Counted from the first letter of the stretch, positions 27,504 to 37,560 are shown. The stretch is 64,000 bases of DNA from UBA1672 sp963977495 (GCA_963977495.1 CAXBOT010000001.1:1302001-1366000); one strand, 5' to 3'. Notes: a model not told the origin generated them from the sequence alone. A program made the numbers and translations.

Positions 27504-27547
27504 TTACAGTGCAAGATATGAATCTCAAATATAGGAGAAAATAAAAA

Positions 27548-27784
27548 ATGGGCGATATGAATAGAGAACAAATTCGGTTGAGCGATAGAATTTTATCCTC
27601 TCTGGAGCTGGCTTTAGAGCAAAATGACCTAAAGATTGCCGAGCTTTTGACACGTGCGTTGGAACAGGCCATGACACGCAATACAGGCGGCGGTGAATTT
27701 GTAGAGCGCCGTGATTATCCGCCTGAGATCGAACAAGCGATGAATAAGCTTTATGAGCTTCGCGATAAGGAAGACGCTATATAG
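27548..27784 (+). CDS. Small helical protein of unknown function
   Basis: 78 residues, charged and largely helical (DRILSSLELALEQNDLKIAE, LLTRALEQAMTRN) with a short GGG linker in the middle and a second helix. An AGGAG site precedes the ATG and a strong terminator follows, which supports a real gene. It resembles small cytosolic proteins of other alphaproteobacteria but no function is known to me. Confidence 0.7.
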   Translation: MGDMNREQIRLSDRILSSLELALEQNDLKIAELLTRALEQAMTRNTGGGEFVERRDYPPEIEQAMNKLYELRDKEDAI

Positions 27785-27816
27785 CGCTCTTTTACAACTT
27801 ATAGGGTTATTAAATC

Positions 27817-27843
27817 AGGCATCTTTTTGATGCCTTTTTTATT
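27817..27843 (+). terminator. Rho-independent terminator
   Basis: AGGCATC at 27817-27823 pairs with GATGCCT at 27829-27835 around a 5-T loop and is followed by a run of T. It ends the plus-strand unit that holds the 78-residue gene, just before the convergent end of ligA. Confidence 0.85.
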
Positions 27844-27852
27844 TGGATTTGA

Positions 27853-30114
27853 TTAGGCGATCAGCGTAAGCCAATCCTCCTCGCTCAACACTTTTACGTC
27901 AAGCGCCACGGCCTTTTTAAGCTTTGATCCTGCATCCTCGCCCGCGATGACATAATCGGTTTTTTTCGATACTGATCCCGACACTTTTGCGCCCAACATT
28001 TCGGCTTTGGCTTTCGCTTCGGCGCGGGTCACTTGGGTTAATGTGCCTGTGAAAACCACGATTTTCCCTGCCACAGGGCTGCCCGATATTTGCGGCTTCT
28101 CATAAGGCTCTATTGTTAAGTGATGCGCCAGTTTCTCCAAAACATCCAAATTATGATCTTCTGCAAAAAAGGCGACCAAATCATTGGCCACAGCGGGGCC
28201 GATATCTTCAATCGCTATTAAGTCCGCAAATGCTTCACTCTCATGGTCTTGTGCCGCAATCATCTGGCTTTTTAATGTGTCCAAATCACCATAAGTTGCC
28301 GCCAGCCGTTTTGCCGTAGCTTCACCAATTTGGCGAATGCCGAGCGCATAAATAAAGCGGTTAAACACGATGACTTTGCGCATATTAATAGAACCAAATA
28401 GGTTTTTCTCCGACAAGTCCCCCCACCCTTCACGCGCACGTATGGGAGTTAAGGAATTTTGATTCTGCGCTTCCAGCTCAAAAATATCTGCCGGATTTTT
28501 AATTAATCCCTCATCCCAGAATGATTGAATGATTTTATCGCCAAGCCCGTCAATATCAAACGCCAAGCGCGATACAAAATGCTTCAGACGTTCCACGGCC
28601 TGCTTCGGGCATGTTAAACCACCTGTGCAGCGGCGCACCACGTCGCCCTCTTCACGCACCGCCTTAGAACCGCAATCCGGGCATTCTGATAAAGGCGCAA
28701 AAACTTCTTCATCGCCCTGCCGCTTGTCTTTCAACACCCGTACGACTTGCGGAATGACATCCCCTGCGCGCTGAATAACCACCATGTCACCAACGCGGAT
28801 ATCCTTGCGTGCGATCTCATCTTCATTATGCAGCGTCGCATTAGACACAACCACGCCGCCCACGGTAATCGGCTCTAACCGCGCCACTGGGGTTAATGCG
28901 CCTGTGCGTCCAACTTGAATATCAATCGCGTGAATACGGGTAATGGCCTGCTCTGCAGGGAATTTATGCGCCGTCGCCCATCTTGGTGCGCGCGATACAA
29001 ACCCCAAACGCGCCTGCCAATCCAGACGGTTCACCTTATAGACGATGCCGTCAATTTCGTAATCCAGATCAGGGCGTGCCTGCAAAACAGATTCATAATT
29101 TTTCATGATCTCCGCAAGGCTCGCGCATAATGTAAACGGTGTTTCAGGGATTCCCCATGCGGCTAATTTCTCCCTGATCTCGACTTGGGTTTGAGCAAAA
29201 TTCTCCGACACCTCGCCCAAGGCATAACCGAAAAACCCAAGGTCACGGCTGGCCGTGATCGATGAATCCAGTTGGCGGACACTGCCCGCCGCCGCATTGC
29301 GCGGGTTGGCAAAGCCGTCTTTGCCGTCTGCTTTTTGAGCTTCGTTTAGCCGCTCAAACGCCTTGCGTCCCATATAAATTTCACCGCGCACCTCCAGAAT
29401 TTTGGGCACATCACCGTGAAGCGTTTGTGGAATGCATGTAATGGTCTTAACATTCGCGGTAATATCTTCGCCTTCCGCGCCGTCACCGCGCGTTGCCGCC
29501 TGTACCAGCGTTCCATTTTCATAGCGCAAAGAACATGATAAGCCGTCAATTTTCGGCTCCGCAACCAGCTCGATCGGATCATCATCAGGAAGCCCCAAAA
29601 ACCGCCGCACTTTATCAAGGAAACCGGAAACATCCTCCTCATTAAACACATTGGAAAGGGACAGCATCGGCACAGCGTGCTGCACCTTTTGGAATCCTTT
29701 TGAGGGCGCAATGCCAACTTCAAGTGTCGGGCTAACATAGTGAATATAATTCTCTATTTCAGGAAACTTTTTATTAATTTCAGTTAGTTTACGCCGCAAA
29801 TCATCGTATTCAGCATCGCTAATTTCAGGCGAATCCTCACCATGATACTTTTTATCGTGGTGACTAATTTCCTTTGTTAAATCTGCGTGTTTACTCAATA
29901 ATATTTCTATTTCTGGAAATTCTTTATTAAGCTTATCTATTTCAAGTATTAAGCTTTGATACTCTTTAGATGAAATTTCATCATAGTCATCTTCAAAATT
30001 TTTATTATCTTCTTTGCGATAATCTCTTCTAATATAAGAATCAGCTTTTCTCTTTAACGCCATATACTTATAAGTAGCGTTTTCAAAATCCATATCAAAT
30101 AATGATGCGTTCAT
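27853..30114 (-). CDS. ligA: NAD-dependent DNA ligase with a duplicated N-terminal segment
   Basis: 753 residues against a usual 670-700. All LigA domains are present: Ia region, adenylation domain with AEPKIDGLSC (nucleophile K188), OB fold, Cys4 zinc finger (CPDCGSK then CTGGLTCPK), helix-hairpin-helix repeats and a C-terminal BRCT (GKIVVFTGTLTQVTRAEAKA). The enzyme seals nicks in replication using NAD. The extra length is at the front: residues 43-70 repeat residues 94-121 with 14 of 28 identical, including the EIS..EY and FPEIE ends. The second copy aligns with the normal domain Ia. The DNA for the first part is much more AT-rich than the rest of the gene. Confidence 0.95.
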   Translation of the reverse strand: MNASLFDMDFENATYKYMALKRKADSYIRRDYRKEDNKNFEDDYDEISSKEYQSLILEIDKLNKEFPEIEILLSKHADLTKEISHHDKKYHGEDSPEISDAEYDDLRRKLTEINKKFPEIENYIHYVSPTLEVGIAPSKGFQKVQHAVPMLSLSNVFNEEDVSGFLDKVRRFLGLPDDDPIELVAEPKIDGLSCSLRYENGTLVQAATRGDGAEGEDITANVKTITCIPQTLHGDVPKILEVRGEIYMGRKAFERLNEAQKADGKDGFANPRNAAAGSVRQLDSSITASRDLGFFGYALGEVSENFAQTQVEIREKLAAWGIPETPFTLCASLAEIMKNYESVLQARPDLDYEIDGIVYKVNRLDWQARLGFVSRAPRWATAHKFPAEQAITRIHAIDIQVGRTGALTPVARLEPITVGGVVVSNATLHNEDEIARKDIRVGDMVVIQRAGDVIPQVVRVLKDKRQGDEEVFAPLSECPDCGSKAVREEGDVVRRCTGGLTCPKQAVERLKHFVSRLAFDIDGLGDKIIQSFWDEGLIKNPADIFELEAQNQNSLTPIRAREGWGDLSEKNLFGSINMRKVIVFNRFIYALGIRQIGEATAKRLAATYGDLDTLKSQMIAAQDHESEAFADLIAIEDIGPAVANDLVAFFAEDHNLDVLEKLAHHLTIEPYEKPQISGSPVAGKIVVFTGTLTQVTRAEAKAKAEMLGAKVSGSVSKKTDYVIAGEDAGSKLKKAVALDVKVLSEEDWLTLIA

Positions 30115-30123
30115 CTTCGAATC

Positions 30124-31779
30124 CTATGCCGCGTTATCGAGCAATTTATCAGCCGCAGCGCGGGCTTCGTTGGTAATATCTGCCCCTGCGAGCATCCGTG
30201 CAATCTCTTCGCAGCGCGCTGTTCTGGTGGCTAAGGGCGAGATATCGGTTGTTACTTCATCTGTTCCGCTTTTCGTTACAATCCAGTGATGATCGGCGCG
30301 TGCAGCCACTTGCGGCGCATGTGTGACCACCAACACTTGTTTCGAATCAGCAAGGCGCGCGAGGCGCTCCCCCACCGCATCGGCAGTCGCGCCGCCAATG
30401 CCTGTATCAACCTCATCAAAGATAAAACTATGTGTACTGCCGGCCTGCGCGATGATCACTTTCAATGCCAGCATGAAGCGCGACATTTCGCCGCCCGACG
30501 CAATTTTATGAATGGGCCCGGGTTCACGCCCCGGATTTGTTGACACCAAGAACCGCACACGATCCATGCCATGCACGCCCCACTCCACTTCGTCCAATGG
30601 GTCAATTTGCGTGACAAAACGCGCCTTCTCCAGCTTGAGCGGTGCGAGCTCTTTTTGTACCAAATCATTGAGTTTCAGCGCAGTTTTCTTGCGCTTTTCT
30701 GTGATTTTCTGTGCACCAGCCATATATGCTGCGCGCATTTTTACGCATTCTTTCTGGTGCATTTCCAGCGCACCTTCCGCATTATCAATCATACCAAGCT
30801 GCGCGGCGATATCATCGAGGACATCGGGCAAATCATCGGGCGTACAATTATGCTTTCTCGCCTGCATGCGCAAGGCATAGAGCCGATCGTCAATTTCTTC
30901 CAGATCGTAATGGCTTTCTTGAATGTCACTTTGCGCCGATTGGATAAGGGCATCCGCCTCGGCAATCTCGGAAGAAGCGCGCGATAACGCCGCCAAAGCC
31001 GCATCCACAGACTCCCCCGCCTGCCCTGATATTTTATCAAGCTCCGCCCATGCTTTTTGCACAGGGTCATGCTCCGCACTCAAATAGCTGTTCGCCGTAT
31101 TCAGCGCATCCAAAACTTTATCGCGGTTTTTTAGTTGTCCGCGCATTTGTGACAAAGATTCTTCCTCACCCTTTTTGGGGTCAAGGCTTTGAATATCCTC
31201 GAGCGAGAGCTTTAAATAATCCTCTTCCTCACGGGCGCGGCTGGAACGTTTGCGTAAATCATCCAGCTCTTGCTCTTTATTCTTCCAAGCCGACCAAACA
31301 TCCGCCAATGCATTGGCATCAATGTCGGCATATTCATCCAGCATAGAGCGATGCGTCGCAGGGTTCAGCAAGCCTTGCGTCTCAAATTGACCGTGAATTT
31401 CGACAAGCGTATCGCCGATGGTTTTCAACAAACCGATGCTTACTGGTTGATCATTGATGAAGGCGCGGCTTTTACCAGAGGTATAGACCACGCGGCGAAG
31501 CAGCAAGATATCATCCTCGATCATAATATCAGCATCGTTTAAGATCTGAAGGGCTTCGTGATCATCGGGGATTTGAAAACTGGCCGTGACGCGGGCGCTC
31601 TCTGCGCCTTTGCGCACCAAACCACTTTCGGCGCGCACGCCAAGAGCCAAACCAAGGGAATCGAGCAAAACCGATTTCCCTGCCCCTGTTTCACCGGTTA
31701 AAACACATAGTCCCTGTTTGAAACCAATATGAAGCCGATCAATCAGAACAACATTGTCGATGTTCAGTTCTATCAGCAT
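30124..31779 (-). CDS. recN: DNA repair protein RecN
   Basis: 551 residues, an SMC-like ATPase used in double-strand break repair. The N-terminal head has Walker A TGETGAGKSVLL at about 28-39; the middle about 160-370 is coiled coil; the C-terminal head has the signature ASGGEMSRFMLAL, Walker B FIFDEVDTGIGG and the VVTHAPQVAARADHH switch. It lies nine bases upstream of ligA. Confidence 0.97.
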   Translation of the reverse strand: MLIELNIDNVVLIDRLHIGFKQGLCVLTGETGAGKSVLLDSLGLALGVRAESGLVRKGAESARVTASFQIPDDHEALQILNDADIMIEDDILLLRRVVYTSGKSRAFINDQPVSIGLLKTIGDTLVEIHGQFETQGLLNPATHRSMLDEYADIDANALADVWSAWKNKEQELDDLRKRSSRAREEEDYLKLSLEDIQSLDPKKGEEESLSQMRGQLKNRDKVLDALNTANSYLSAEHDPVQKAWAELDKISGQAGESVDAALAALSRASSEIAEADALIQSAQSDIQESHYDLEEIDDRLYALRMQARKHNCTPDDLPDVLDDIAAQLGMIDNAEGALEMHQKECVKMRAAYMAGAQKITEKRKKTALKLNDLVQKELAPLKLEKARFVTQIDPLDEVEWGVHGMDRVRFLVSTNPGREPGPIHKIASGGEMSRFMLALKVIIAQAGSTHSFIFDEVDTGIGGATADAVGERLARLADSKQVLVVTHAPQVAARADHHWIVTKSGTDEVTTDISPLATRTARCEEIARMLAGADITNEARAAADKLLDNAA

Positions 31780-31800
31780 AATTGTGCTTTACTCCATAGT

Positions 31801-32634
31801 TTAATCAGGCTTGAGAAGCGAATCCATTGTGCGTTCGATAATACCGCGTTCATCAATGATTTGCTTGCGTTGTTCATCATCAAGCAGCGCATAAGAGCGT
31901 TCATACCATTTACTGCCCGGATAATTATATCCCAAAACAGCAGCCACTTGATACGCTTCATTCTTAAGCCCCAAAGTCATGTACGCTTCAACAAGGCGGT
32001 GTAAGGCCTCTGCCACATGGCTGGTGGTTTGGAAGTTGGCCACAACCGAACGGAAACGATTGATCGCTGCATTGACATAGCCGCGGTTCAAATAATAGCG
32101 CCCGATTTCCATTTCCTTGCCTGCAAGGTGGTCGAGCGTCAAATCACGCTTTAATGTCGCATCACGCGCATATTCACTGTTCGGGAAACGGGCGATCAAG
32201 GTATTTAGCGCCTTAACGGCCTGCACCGTCATATTTTGGTCGCGGCGCACGTCTGAGATTTGCTCATAAAAACACATGGCTTTTAGATAATAGGCATAAT
32301 CAACATCTTCTGCGCCTGGGTGAAGCTGAATATAACGATCAAGGGATGATACGGCTTCATCATAACGCTGGTCGAGATAAGAGGCATAAGCCCCCATTAA
32401 CTGGGCGCGTGTTGACCATTTTGAATAAGGGTGCTGGCGTTCCACTTCTTCGAAGTTCTTTGTCGCCTCAATATAGCGTTCCTCATCCATCGCCTTGGAT
32501 GCGCGTTCATACAATGTTTCAACAGATGCCGCCTCAACAACATCGTCTCCCTTTTTTGAACTGGAACAGGCCGACAGCCCCAAAACAAGAAAAAAGGCGA
32601 TAAGAATTTTTCTAAAGCGCATATCCCGACACAT
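31801..32634 (-). CDS. bamD: Outer membrane assembly lipoprotein BamD
   Basis: 277 residues. A lipoprotein signal ends in LSACSSS, so the Cys would be lipidated and the protein held at the outer membrane's inner face. The rest is TPR-like helices (YERASKAMDEERYIEATKNF, EEVERQHPYSKWSTRAQLM, RFPNSEYARDA). BamD is the essential partner of BamA in outer-membrane protein insertion. It is upstream of recN as in many alphaproteobacteria. Confidence 0.95.
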   Translation of the reverse strand: MCRDMRFRKILIAFFLVLGLSACSSSKKGDDVVEAASVETLYERASKAMDEERYIEATKNFEEVERQHPYSKWSTRAQLMGAYASYLDQRYDEAVSSLDRYIQLHPGAEDVDYAYYLKAMCFYEQISDVRRDQNMTVQAVKALNTLIARFPNSEYARDATLKRDLTLDHLAGKEMEIGRYYLNRGYVNAAINRFRSVVANFQTTSHVAEALHRLVEAYMTLGLKNEAYQVAAVLGYNYPGSKWYERSYALLDDEQRKQIIDERGIIERTMDSLLKPD

Positions 32635-32780
32635 AAATTTAGGACTCCGGATGTTTATGAATGATTATCTTATTGATAAACTGAACACTCTCGGATTGAA
32701 AGGAGTTTTGCATCAACGGCGCGTTTAAGCTCTGGAAAACACGCAGACGATGCGCTCTGGATGAAAATTACTGCAAAAAA

Positions 32781-32975
32781 TCAGCGGTCGCGGTCGTTGC
32801 CACCATTATATACACCCGATGTGGTATGAGAAGCTTGATAAACATGAGGCTTAGAGGTTTTTGCACCTGCTGCGGATTTTATTGATTCTTTAAAGGCGTC
32901 GCCAAATTCCAGCACCACTTCAAAAAGCAATACCGACATCATCAGCAGCATGAATACTAAAAATTTACGAAACAC
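32781..32975 (-). CDS. Small single-pass membrane protein, unknown
   Basis: 64 residues from a GTG at 32975 with AAGG seven bases before it. Residues 5-22 are strongly hydrophobic (FLVFMLLMMSVLLFEVVL); the rest is polar with AAGAKTSK and a Gly/Asn/Asp-rich tail. It lies between lpxC and bamD on the same strand. No family is recognised, and being short it may be spurious. Confidence 0.5.
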   Translation of the reverse strand: MFRKFLVFMLLMMSVLLFEVVLEFGDAFKESIKSAAGAKTSKPHVYQASHTTSGVYNGGNDRDR

Positions 32976-33032
32976 ACCAGAGCCTTCTGTTTCCTCTTAC
33001 AGTATCCAACATGATACCATAAAGATAAAAAA

Positions 33033-33965
33033 TCAGGCAACCATGAGTGATTCTTCTAAAAATGTTTGAGATTTTCCTGATTGCGTCGCTGCCAATGCCG
33101 TCATATCGACATATTCCCAGTTTGCATTATCAGAGAATAATTCGTGCAAAATGGCATTATTGATCGCATGACCGGCCTTAACACTGTCATATAAACCAAG
33201 GATTTGCCCACCTGCAAGATACAGGTCACCAATAGCATCCAACAATTTATGGCGAATAAATTCATCCTTAAAACGCAAGCCGTTCGGGTTCATAACACCG
33301 TCAGTATTCAAGATTATGGCATTATCAAGTGATCCGCCAAGACCAAGTCCCTGAGAGCGCAGCCATTCCGCTTCGTGGAAGAAACCAAATGTGCGGGCTT
33401 CGGCGATATCATGTTTGAAATTACCATTGACCAATTGCGTTCCGAAACGTTGGCGACCGATTTGATCGTGATCGAAATCAATTTCACCAACAAATGTGCA
33501 TGTTTCTTCAGGCTTCAGCGTCACGCGCTTATCGCCGTCTTCAACCGTAACTTCACGCAACACACGAATCATGCGGCGGGGTAAATCTTGTGCCTTTGTA
33601 CCGACTTCTTCGATCAACTGAACAAAGGGCATCGCGCTACCGTCCATAGCCGGAACTTCCGAAGCGTCAATTTCAACAATCAAATTATCAACACCGCAAC
33701 CACGCAAAGCCGACATCAAATGCTCAATCGTACCAACTGTTGCGCCGTGCGCATTACCGATCACAGTACAAAGCTGCGTATCAACAACAGAATCCCACAA
33801 GGCCGGAATTACATTCTGCCCTTCCGGTAAATCAGTGCGCACGAATACGATACCGTGATTCTCTTCCGCAGGGATCAAAACCATATTAATGGGTTTACCT
33901 GAATGAAGACCAACACCGGATAATGTGGCCGTTTTGCGCAGTGTATGTTGCATCGCATATGTCAT
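33033..33965 (-). CDS. lpxC: UDP-3-O-acyl-GlcNAc deacetylase
   Basis: 310 residues, the committed zinc-dependent step of lipid A synthesis. Motifs seen: LSGVGLHSGKP, VGTIEHLMSAL (zinc His), SLDNAIIL, FIRHKLLDAIGDLYLAG (zinc His and Asp) and KAGHAINN (catalytic His). An ATG four codons in (33953) is an alternative start. It follows ftsZ, as in the classical cluster. Confidence 0.97.
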   Translation of the reverse strand: MTYAMQHTLRKTATLSGVGLHSGKPINMVLIPAEENHGIVFVRTDLPEGQNVIPALWDSVVDTQLCTVIGNAHGATVGTIEHLMSALRGCGVDNLIVEIDASEVPAMDGSAMPFVQLIEEVGTKAQDLPRRMIRVLREVTVEDGDKRVTLKPEETCTFVGEIDFDHDQIGRQRFGTQLVNGNFKHDIAEARTFGFFHEAEWLRSQGLGLGGSLDNAIILNTDGVMNPNGLRFKDEFIRHKLLDAIGDLYLAGGQILGLYDSVKAGHAINNAILHELFSDNANWEYVDMTALAATQSGKSQTFLEESLMVA

Positions 33966-34202
33966 CGTTGATGATTACTTTCTTTTTATTGTCGTTGCTC
34001 TTGAAATAAGCCCCAGATTTATCCGAGTTTTCCGTAAATCAACGGATGCACTCTTTCTTATATTAGAAGACTATATAAAAAACCTTGCACTGCATCAAAT
34101 CACGCTTTGTTTCGCTTTGTTACAATTGTTACATGAAAACAAAACAACGCAAGTCACTGAAAATATTTGATTTATTTAACTCCACACGCCAGACATTAAA
34201 AA

Positions 34203-34228
34203 GAGCCCTGACGTCTCAGAGCTCTTTT
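34203..34228 (-). terminator. Terminator after ftsZ
   Basis: A 9-bp stem (34203-34211 with 34216-34224, one G-T pair) with a CGTC loop, flanked by A run on one side and TTTT on the other, so it can work both ways. It stands between ftsZ and lpxC and implies lpxC has its own promoter. Confidence 0.8.
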
Positions 34229-34263
34229 CACCCGATAGTATGAGGAAGACACATGGGGGTAAA

Positions 34264-36000
34264 CTAGTTTGCCTGTCTACGCAGGAAGGCTGGGATATCA
34301 AGCTCTTCATCAATTTTCACAGCCGGTTTTGCAGGCTTATTGATGTTCAAACTTTCTTGAGCGGGAGACTCTGGCCGTTGCTCACGCTGCGCAATAGGTT
34401 GCGCTTGTGATTGTGATTTCACCATATCGCTATCATCACGAAGATTATCGATATGTTGTTGGACAGAACCGGTAATGCGTTCAAACAAAGACGGAGAACG
34501 CGGTTGTTTGTTTTGCGCGGCGGCTGATGGGTACACAGCTTTCGGCGGGTTAAGTTGCAAACCCGATGAACGCATTTGCGGCACCTTTTCAACGTCAACA
34601 TGCGCACCATGGAAATTCGAAATATGCGAACCAACACCATTTTCAGGTATTTTCATATCCGGCTGCATCGGCTTTGGCGGAATGAAAGAATCACCGTAGG
34701 TTGAACCACGAAGCGGTGTTTCCACATCATCTTGGCCTTCCACTGCAAATTCGCCTTGTTCGAACATATCAATAGAGGCTGCTTCGCCCGAATGTTCACC
34801 TTTAGAGATTGGCGCAGGCGCGGTTAAGCCTTTAATGACATCACGGCCTGATAATGACGCCGCAATAGAGCGCTGCGCTGGTCGCAATGGTGATTCACCG
34901 ATTGGAGACGAAATTTTATCTGCGGCAGATACAGTATTTGGCATAGAACGCCCCATACCGCCTTGATTATTAGGCGTTGAGGCCGATGTTCCACCGCCGC
35001 CTGATTTACCGCCAAAAACTTTACCTTTGGCTTCTTTATCAATACCTGTTGCCACGATAGACACACGCATCGTGCCATCCATGGAATCATCGAATGTTGC
35101 ACCAAAGATAATATTAGCACTTGGGTCGACTTCATCACGGATACGATTACATGCTTCATCAGCTTCGAACAATGTCATGTCGTAACCACCGGTTACGTTG
35201 ATAATCACGCCATTCGCGCCCTTCATTGACACATCATCAAGAAGCGGATTGTTAATCGCGGCTTCGGCGGCTTCGATAGCGCGCTTGTCGCCTGTGGCCT
35301 CGCCTGTACCCATCATGGCCTTACCCATTTGCATCATCGCTGTTCTGATATCTGCAAAATCAAGGTTTACAAGACCGGGACGTACCATCAAATCAGTTAC
35401 GCCACGTACGCCTGATTGCAAAACGGTATCAGCCATTTTAAAGGCTTCGGCAAATGTTGTTTTTTCATTCGCAATACGGAAAAGATTCTGGTTTGGAATA
35501 ACAATCAACGTATCGACATATTGTTGCATTTCTTCGATACCGCGCTCGGCTTGCTCCATCCGGTGCACACCTTCGAAGTGGAACGGCTTGGTTACAACAC
35601 CTACGGTCAAGATACCTTGCTGGCGACATGCTTTGGCAATAACCGGCGCTGCGCCAGTACCAGTACCACCGCCCATTCCGGCCGTAACAAACGCCATATT
35701 CGCACCATCAAGATAACGCAAGACATCTTCCAAGCTTTCCTCGGCTGCGGCTTGCCCGACTTCAGGCTTCGACCCCGCGCCAAGACCGCCAGTTACGGTT
35801 TGACCAAGCTGGACAGTATGTTCTGCCAGAGAATTTCCAAGCGCCTGTGCATCTGTATTACAGACAACGAACTCACACCCATCAAGGTTAGAGGCGATCA
35901 TATTATTAACGGCATTTCCACCTGCACCGCCGACACCAATGACTGCGATTTTTGGAGAAAGTTGTTGCACTTCGGCTGATTGCATTTTTACATTTATCAT
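34264..36000 (-). CDS. ftsZ: Cell division tubulin FtsZ
   Basis: 578 residues. The GTPase core spans about 13-330, with GVGGAGGNAVNNM, the tubulin signature GGGTGTGAAP at about 110-119 and the T7-loop region NLDFADIRTAM. A long disordered Ser/Pro/Gln-rich linker of some 230 residues follows, as in many alphaproteobacteria, and the tail is the conserved ELDIPAFLRRQAN peptide that binds FtsA. FtsZ forms the Z ring that recruits the division machinery. Confidence 0.98.
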   Translation of the reverse strand: MINVKMQSAEVQQLSPKIAVIGVGGAGGNAVNNMIASNLDGCEFVVCNTDAQALGNSLAEHTVQLGQTVTGGLGAGSKPEVGQAAAEESLEDVLRYLDGANMAFVTAGMGGGTGTGAAPVIAKACRQQGILTVGVVTKPFHFEGVHRMEQAERGIEEMQQYVDTLIVIPNQNLFRIANEKTTFAEAFKMADTVLQSGVRGVTDLMVRPGLVNLDFADIRTAMMQMGKAMMGTGEATGDKRAIEAAEAAINNPLLDDVSMKGANGVIINVTGGYDMTLFEADEACNRIRDEVDPSANIIFGATFDDSMDGTMRVSIVATGIDKEAKGKVFGGKSGGGGTSASTPNNQGGMGRSMPNTVSAADKISSPIGESPLRPAQRSIAASLSGRDVIKGLTAPAPISKGEHSGEAASIDMFEQGEFAVEGQDDVETPLRGSTYGDSFIPPKPMQPDMKIPENGVGSHISNFHGAHVDVEKVPQMRSSGLQLNPPKAVYPSAAAQNKQPRSPSLFERITGSVQQHIDNLRDDSDMVKSQSQAQPIAQREQRPESPAQESLNINKPAKPAVKIDEELDIPAFLRRQAN

Positions 36001-36246
36001 AATTTAAAGAACCCCTAGGAATTTGGATGTTCGTGGTAGGACGACTTGAAGTGTAGTTAAGTTTTTTTTGCATGAAAAGGGGTAAAAAGTAAGCTATCCA
36101 CGACTTTTCCCTGAAACCACCCCACACACGCACACGCACACCTTGAATAACGCACACAACTATTCACCCTAACCCACACATCTGATTCAGTTTTTCACCG
36201 AAAGCGATAACGCAGCAACGCACGTCAAAACATACGCACAAAATAA

Positions 36247-36255
36247 TGTGGATAA
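36247..36255. promoter_or_regulatory. Consensus DnaA box between ftsA and ftsZ
   Basis: TGTGGATAA is the exact reverse complement of TTATCCACA. It sits in the 268-base gap upstream of ftsZ, and a near match CTATCCACG is at 36094-36102. A 9-mer can occur by chance, but the place, in front of a division gene, makes DnaA binding plausible. The rest of the gap contains ACAC-rich stretches and no gene. Confidence 0.45.
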
Positions 36256-36268
36256 GTTGCTGGTAATA

Positions 36269-37543
36269 TTACCAATTTTCCCTAAGCCAGAGCTTCGCAC
36301 GCTCCACCAGAGATTCAGGGCGCACCCGCGCCATAATTTCGGCGGGCATTTCCTCGACATGCTCGGCGGCATAGGTCAACAACCCCGCCACCGTCGCAAA
36401 GGCCGGACCACTGACCGCATCGGGCAAGCCCGTCAGGCGTATCGGTTTGCCCAGGCGCACCTGCTTATCCAGAACATGGCCGGATAAATCACGAATACCG
36501 ATAATCTGGCTGGAGCCACCTGTCAAAACAACGCGGCGGCTGATCACTTTTTCAAGGCCACTATCTTTGATTTTGGCGCGCACATGCTCAAAAATCTCTT
36601 CTAAGCGCGGTTGAATGATTCCAACAAGGAAAGAACGCGGCACATGGTTCGGTTTTTCGCGTTCATCTTCGCCCAAGCGCGGTACTTCAATCATCTCGCC
36701 CTCATCCATTTGAGAAGCAACAGCGCACCCATAAAGAATCTTCAAGCGCTCCGCATCGGCCTTAGAGGTCGTAAGGCCGCGCGCGATATCATTGGTTACA
36801 TGCTGTCCGCCAATCGGCACCGCGTCGCAATAAATCATGAAGCCGCTATGGAATACCGCAAAAGACGTGACGCCTGCGCCGATATCAATAACCGTACAAC
36901 CCAAATCAACCTCATCATCAACCAAAGAAGACAAGCCCGCCGCATAAGCACCTGTACATAATGCAGAAATATCAAGATGGCTGCGCTCAATACAAGAAGC
37001 CATATTCCGCAAAGCCGCGCCCTCGCCGGAGACCAAATTCACATCGACTTTCAAATTATTGGCGTACATACCGCGCGGGTCGCGCACACCGTCTTGTTCA
37101 TCAACGCGGAAGAAGGTTGGAATTGTATGAATCAGCTCAAGGCTTTCATCTGATTCCTTTTGCTGCGCCTTGGCCAGTGCGCGGCGCACATCGTTTTGTG
37201 TAATGTCATGCCCGCCAATTTCAACCTTTACGCTATGCCCGAAAGAGCGCACATGCACGCCTGACACATTGGCGATAACATCCCGCAACGGATAGCCGCG
37301 CATCACATCCGCCGCCATATTTTCTGCAGCATGCACCGTTTGACGAATCACACCTTCGGCAGCGTCCAAATCAACAATCGCACCATTTTTAACACCAGCG
37401 GAGGATTTATTCCCCACACCGATAATTTCGAATGTGCCCTTATCATCAACAATGCGACCAATAAAACATGCGGTTTTGCTGGTGCCTATATCAAGCGCAG
37501 CAAATAGTGATCCCTTCGGCCTTATTGTTCTTTCATGTGACAT
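36269..37543 (-). CDS. ftsA: Cell division actin FtsA
   Basis: 424 residues. Actin-fold motifs: AALDIGTSKTACFIGRI, the 1C subdomain region with ANVSGVHVRSFGHSVKVEI, CTVIDIGAGVTSFAVFHSG and VVLTGGSSQIIGIRDL. The C-terminus ends in an amphipathic KLWLRENW that tethers FtsA to the membrane. It links FtsZ to the inner membrane and lies 17 bases after ftsQ. Confidence 0.97.
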   Translation of the reverse strand: MSHERTIRPKGSLFAALDIGTSKTACFIGRIVDDKGTFEIIGVGNKSSAGVKNGAIVDLDAAEGVIRQTVHAAENMAADVMRGYPLRDVIANVSGVHVRSFGHSVKVEIGGHDITQNDVRRALAKAQQKESDESLELIHTIPTFFRVDEQDGVRDPRGMYANNLKVDVNLVSGEGAALRNMASCIERSHLDISALCTGAYAAGLSSLVDDEVDLGCTVIDIGAGVTSFAVFHSGFMIYCDAVPIGGQHVTNDIARGLTTSKADAERLKILYGCAVASQMDEGEMIEVPRLGEDEREKPNHVPRSFLVGIIQPRLEEIFEHVRAKIKDSGLEKVISRRVVLTGGSSQIIGIRDLSGHVLDKQVRLGKPIRLTGLPDAVSGPAFATVAGLLTYAAEHVEEMPAEIMARVRPESLVERAKLWLRENW

Positions 37544-37560
37544 ATCTTTATTACATTCCC

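Noticed and set aside
32651..32728. A 25-codon frame upstream of bamD with AGGA before its ATG
   Set aside because: Very short, divergent from bamD and without further support.
36121..36180. ACAC-rich stretch before ftsZ as a CRISPR or repeat array
   Set aside because: It is simple-sequence CA richness without regular repeat units or spacers.
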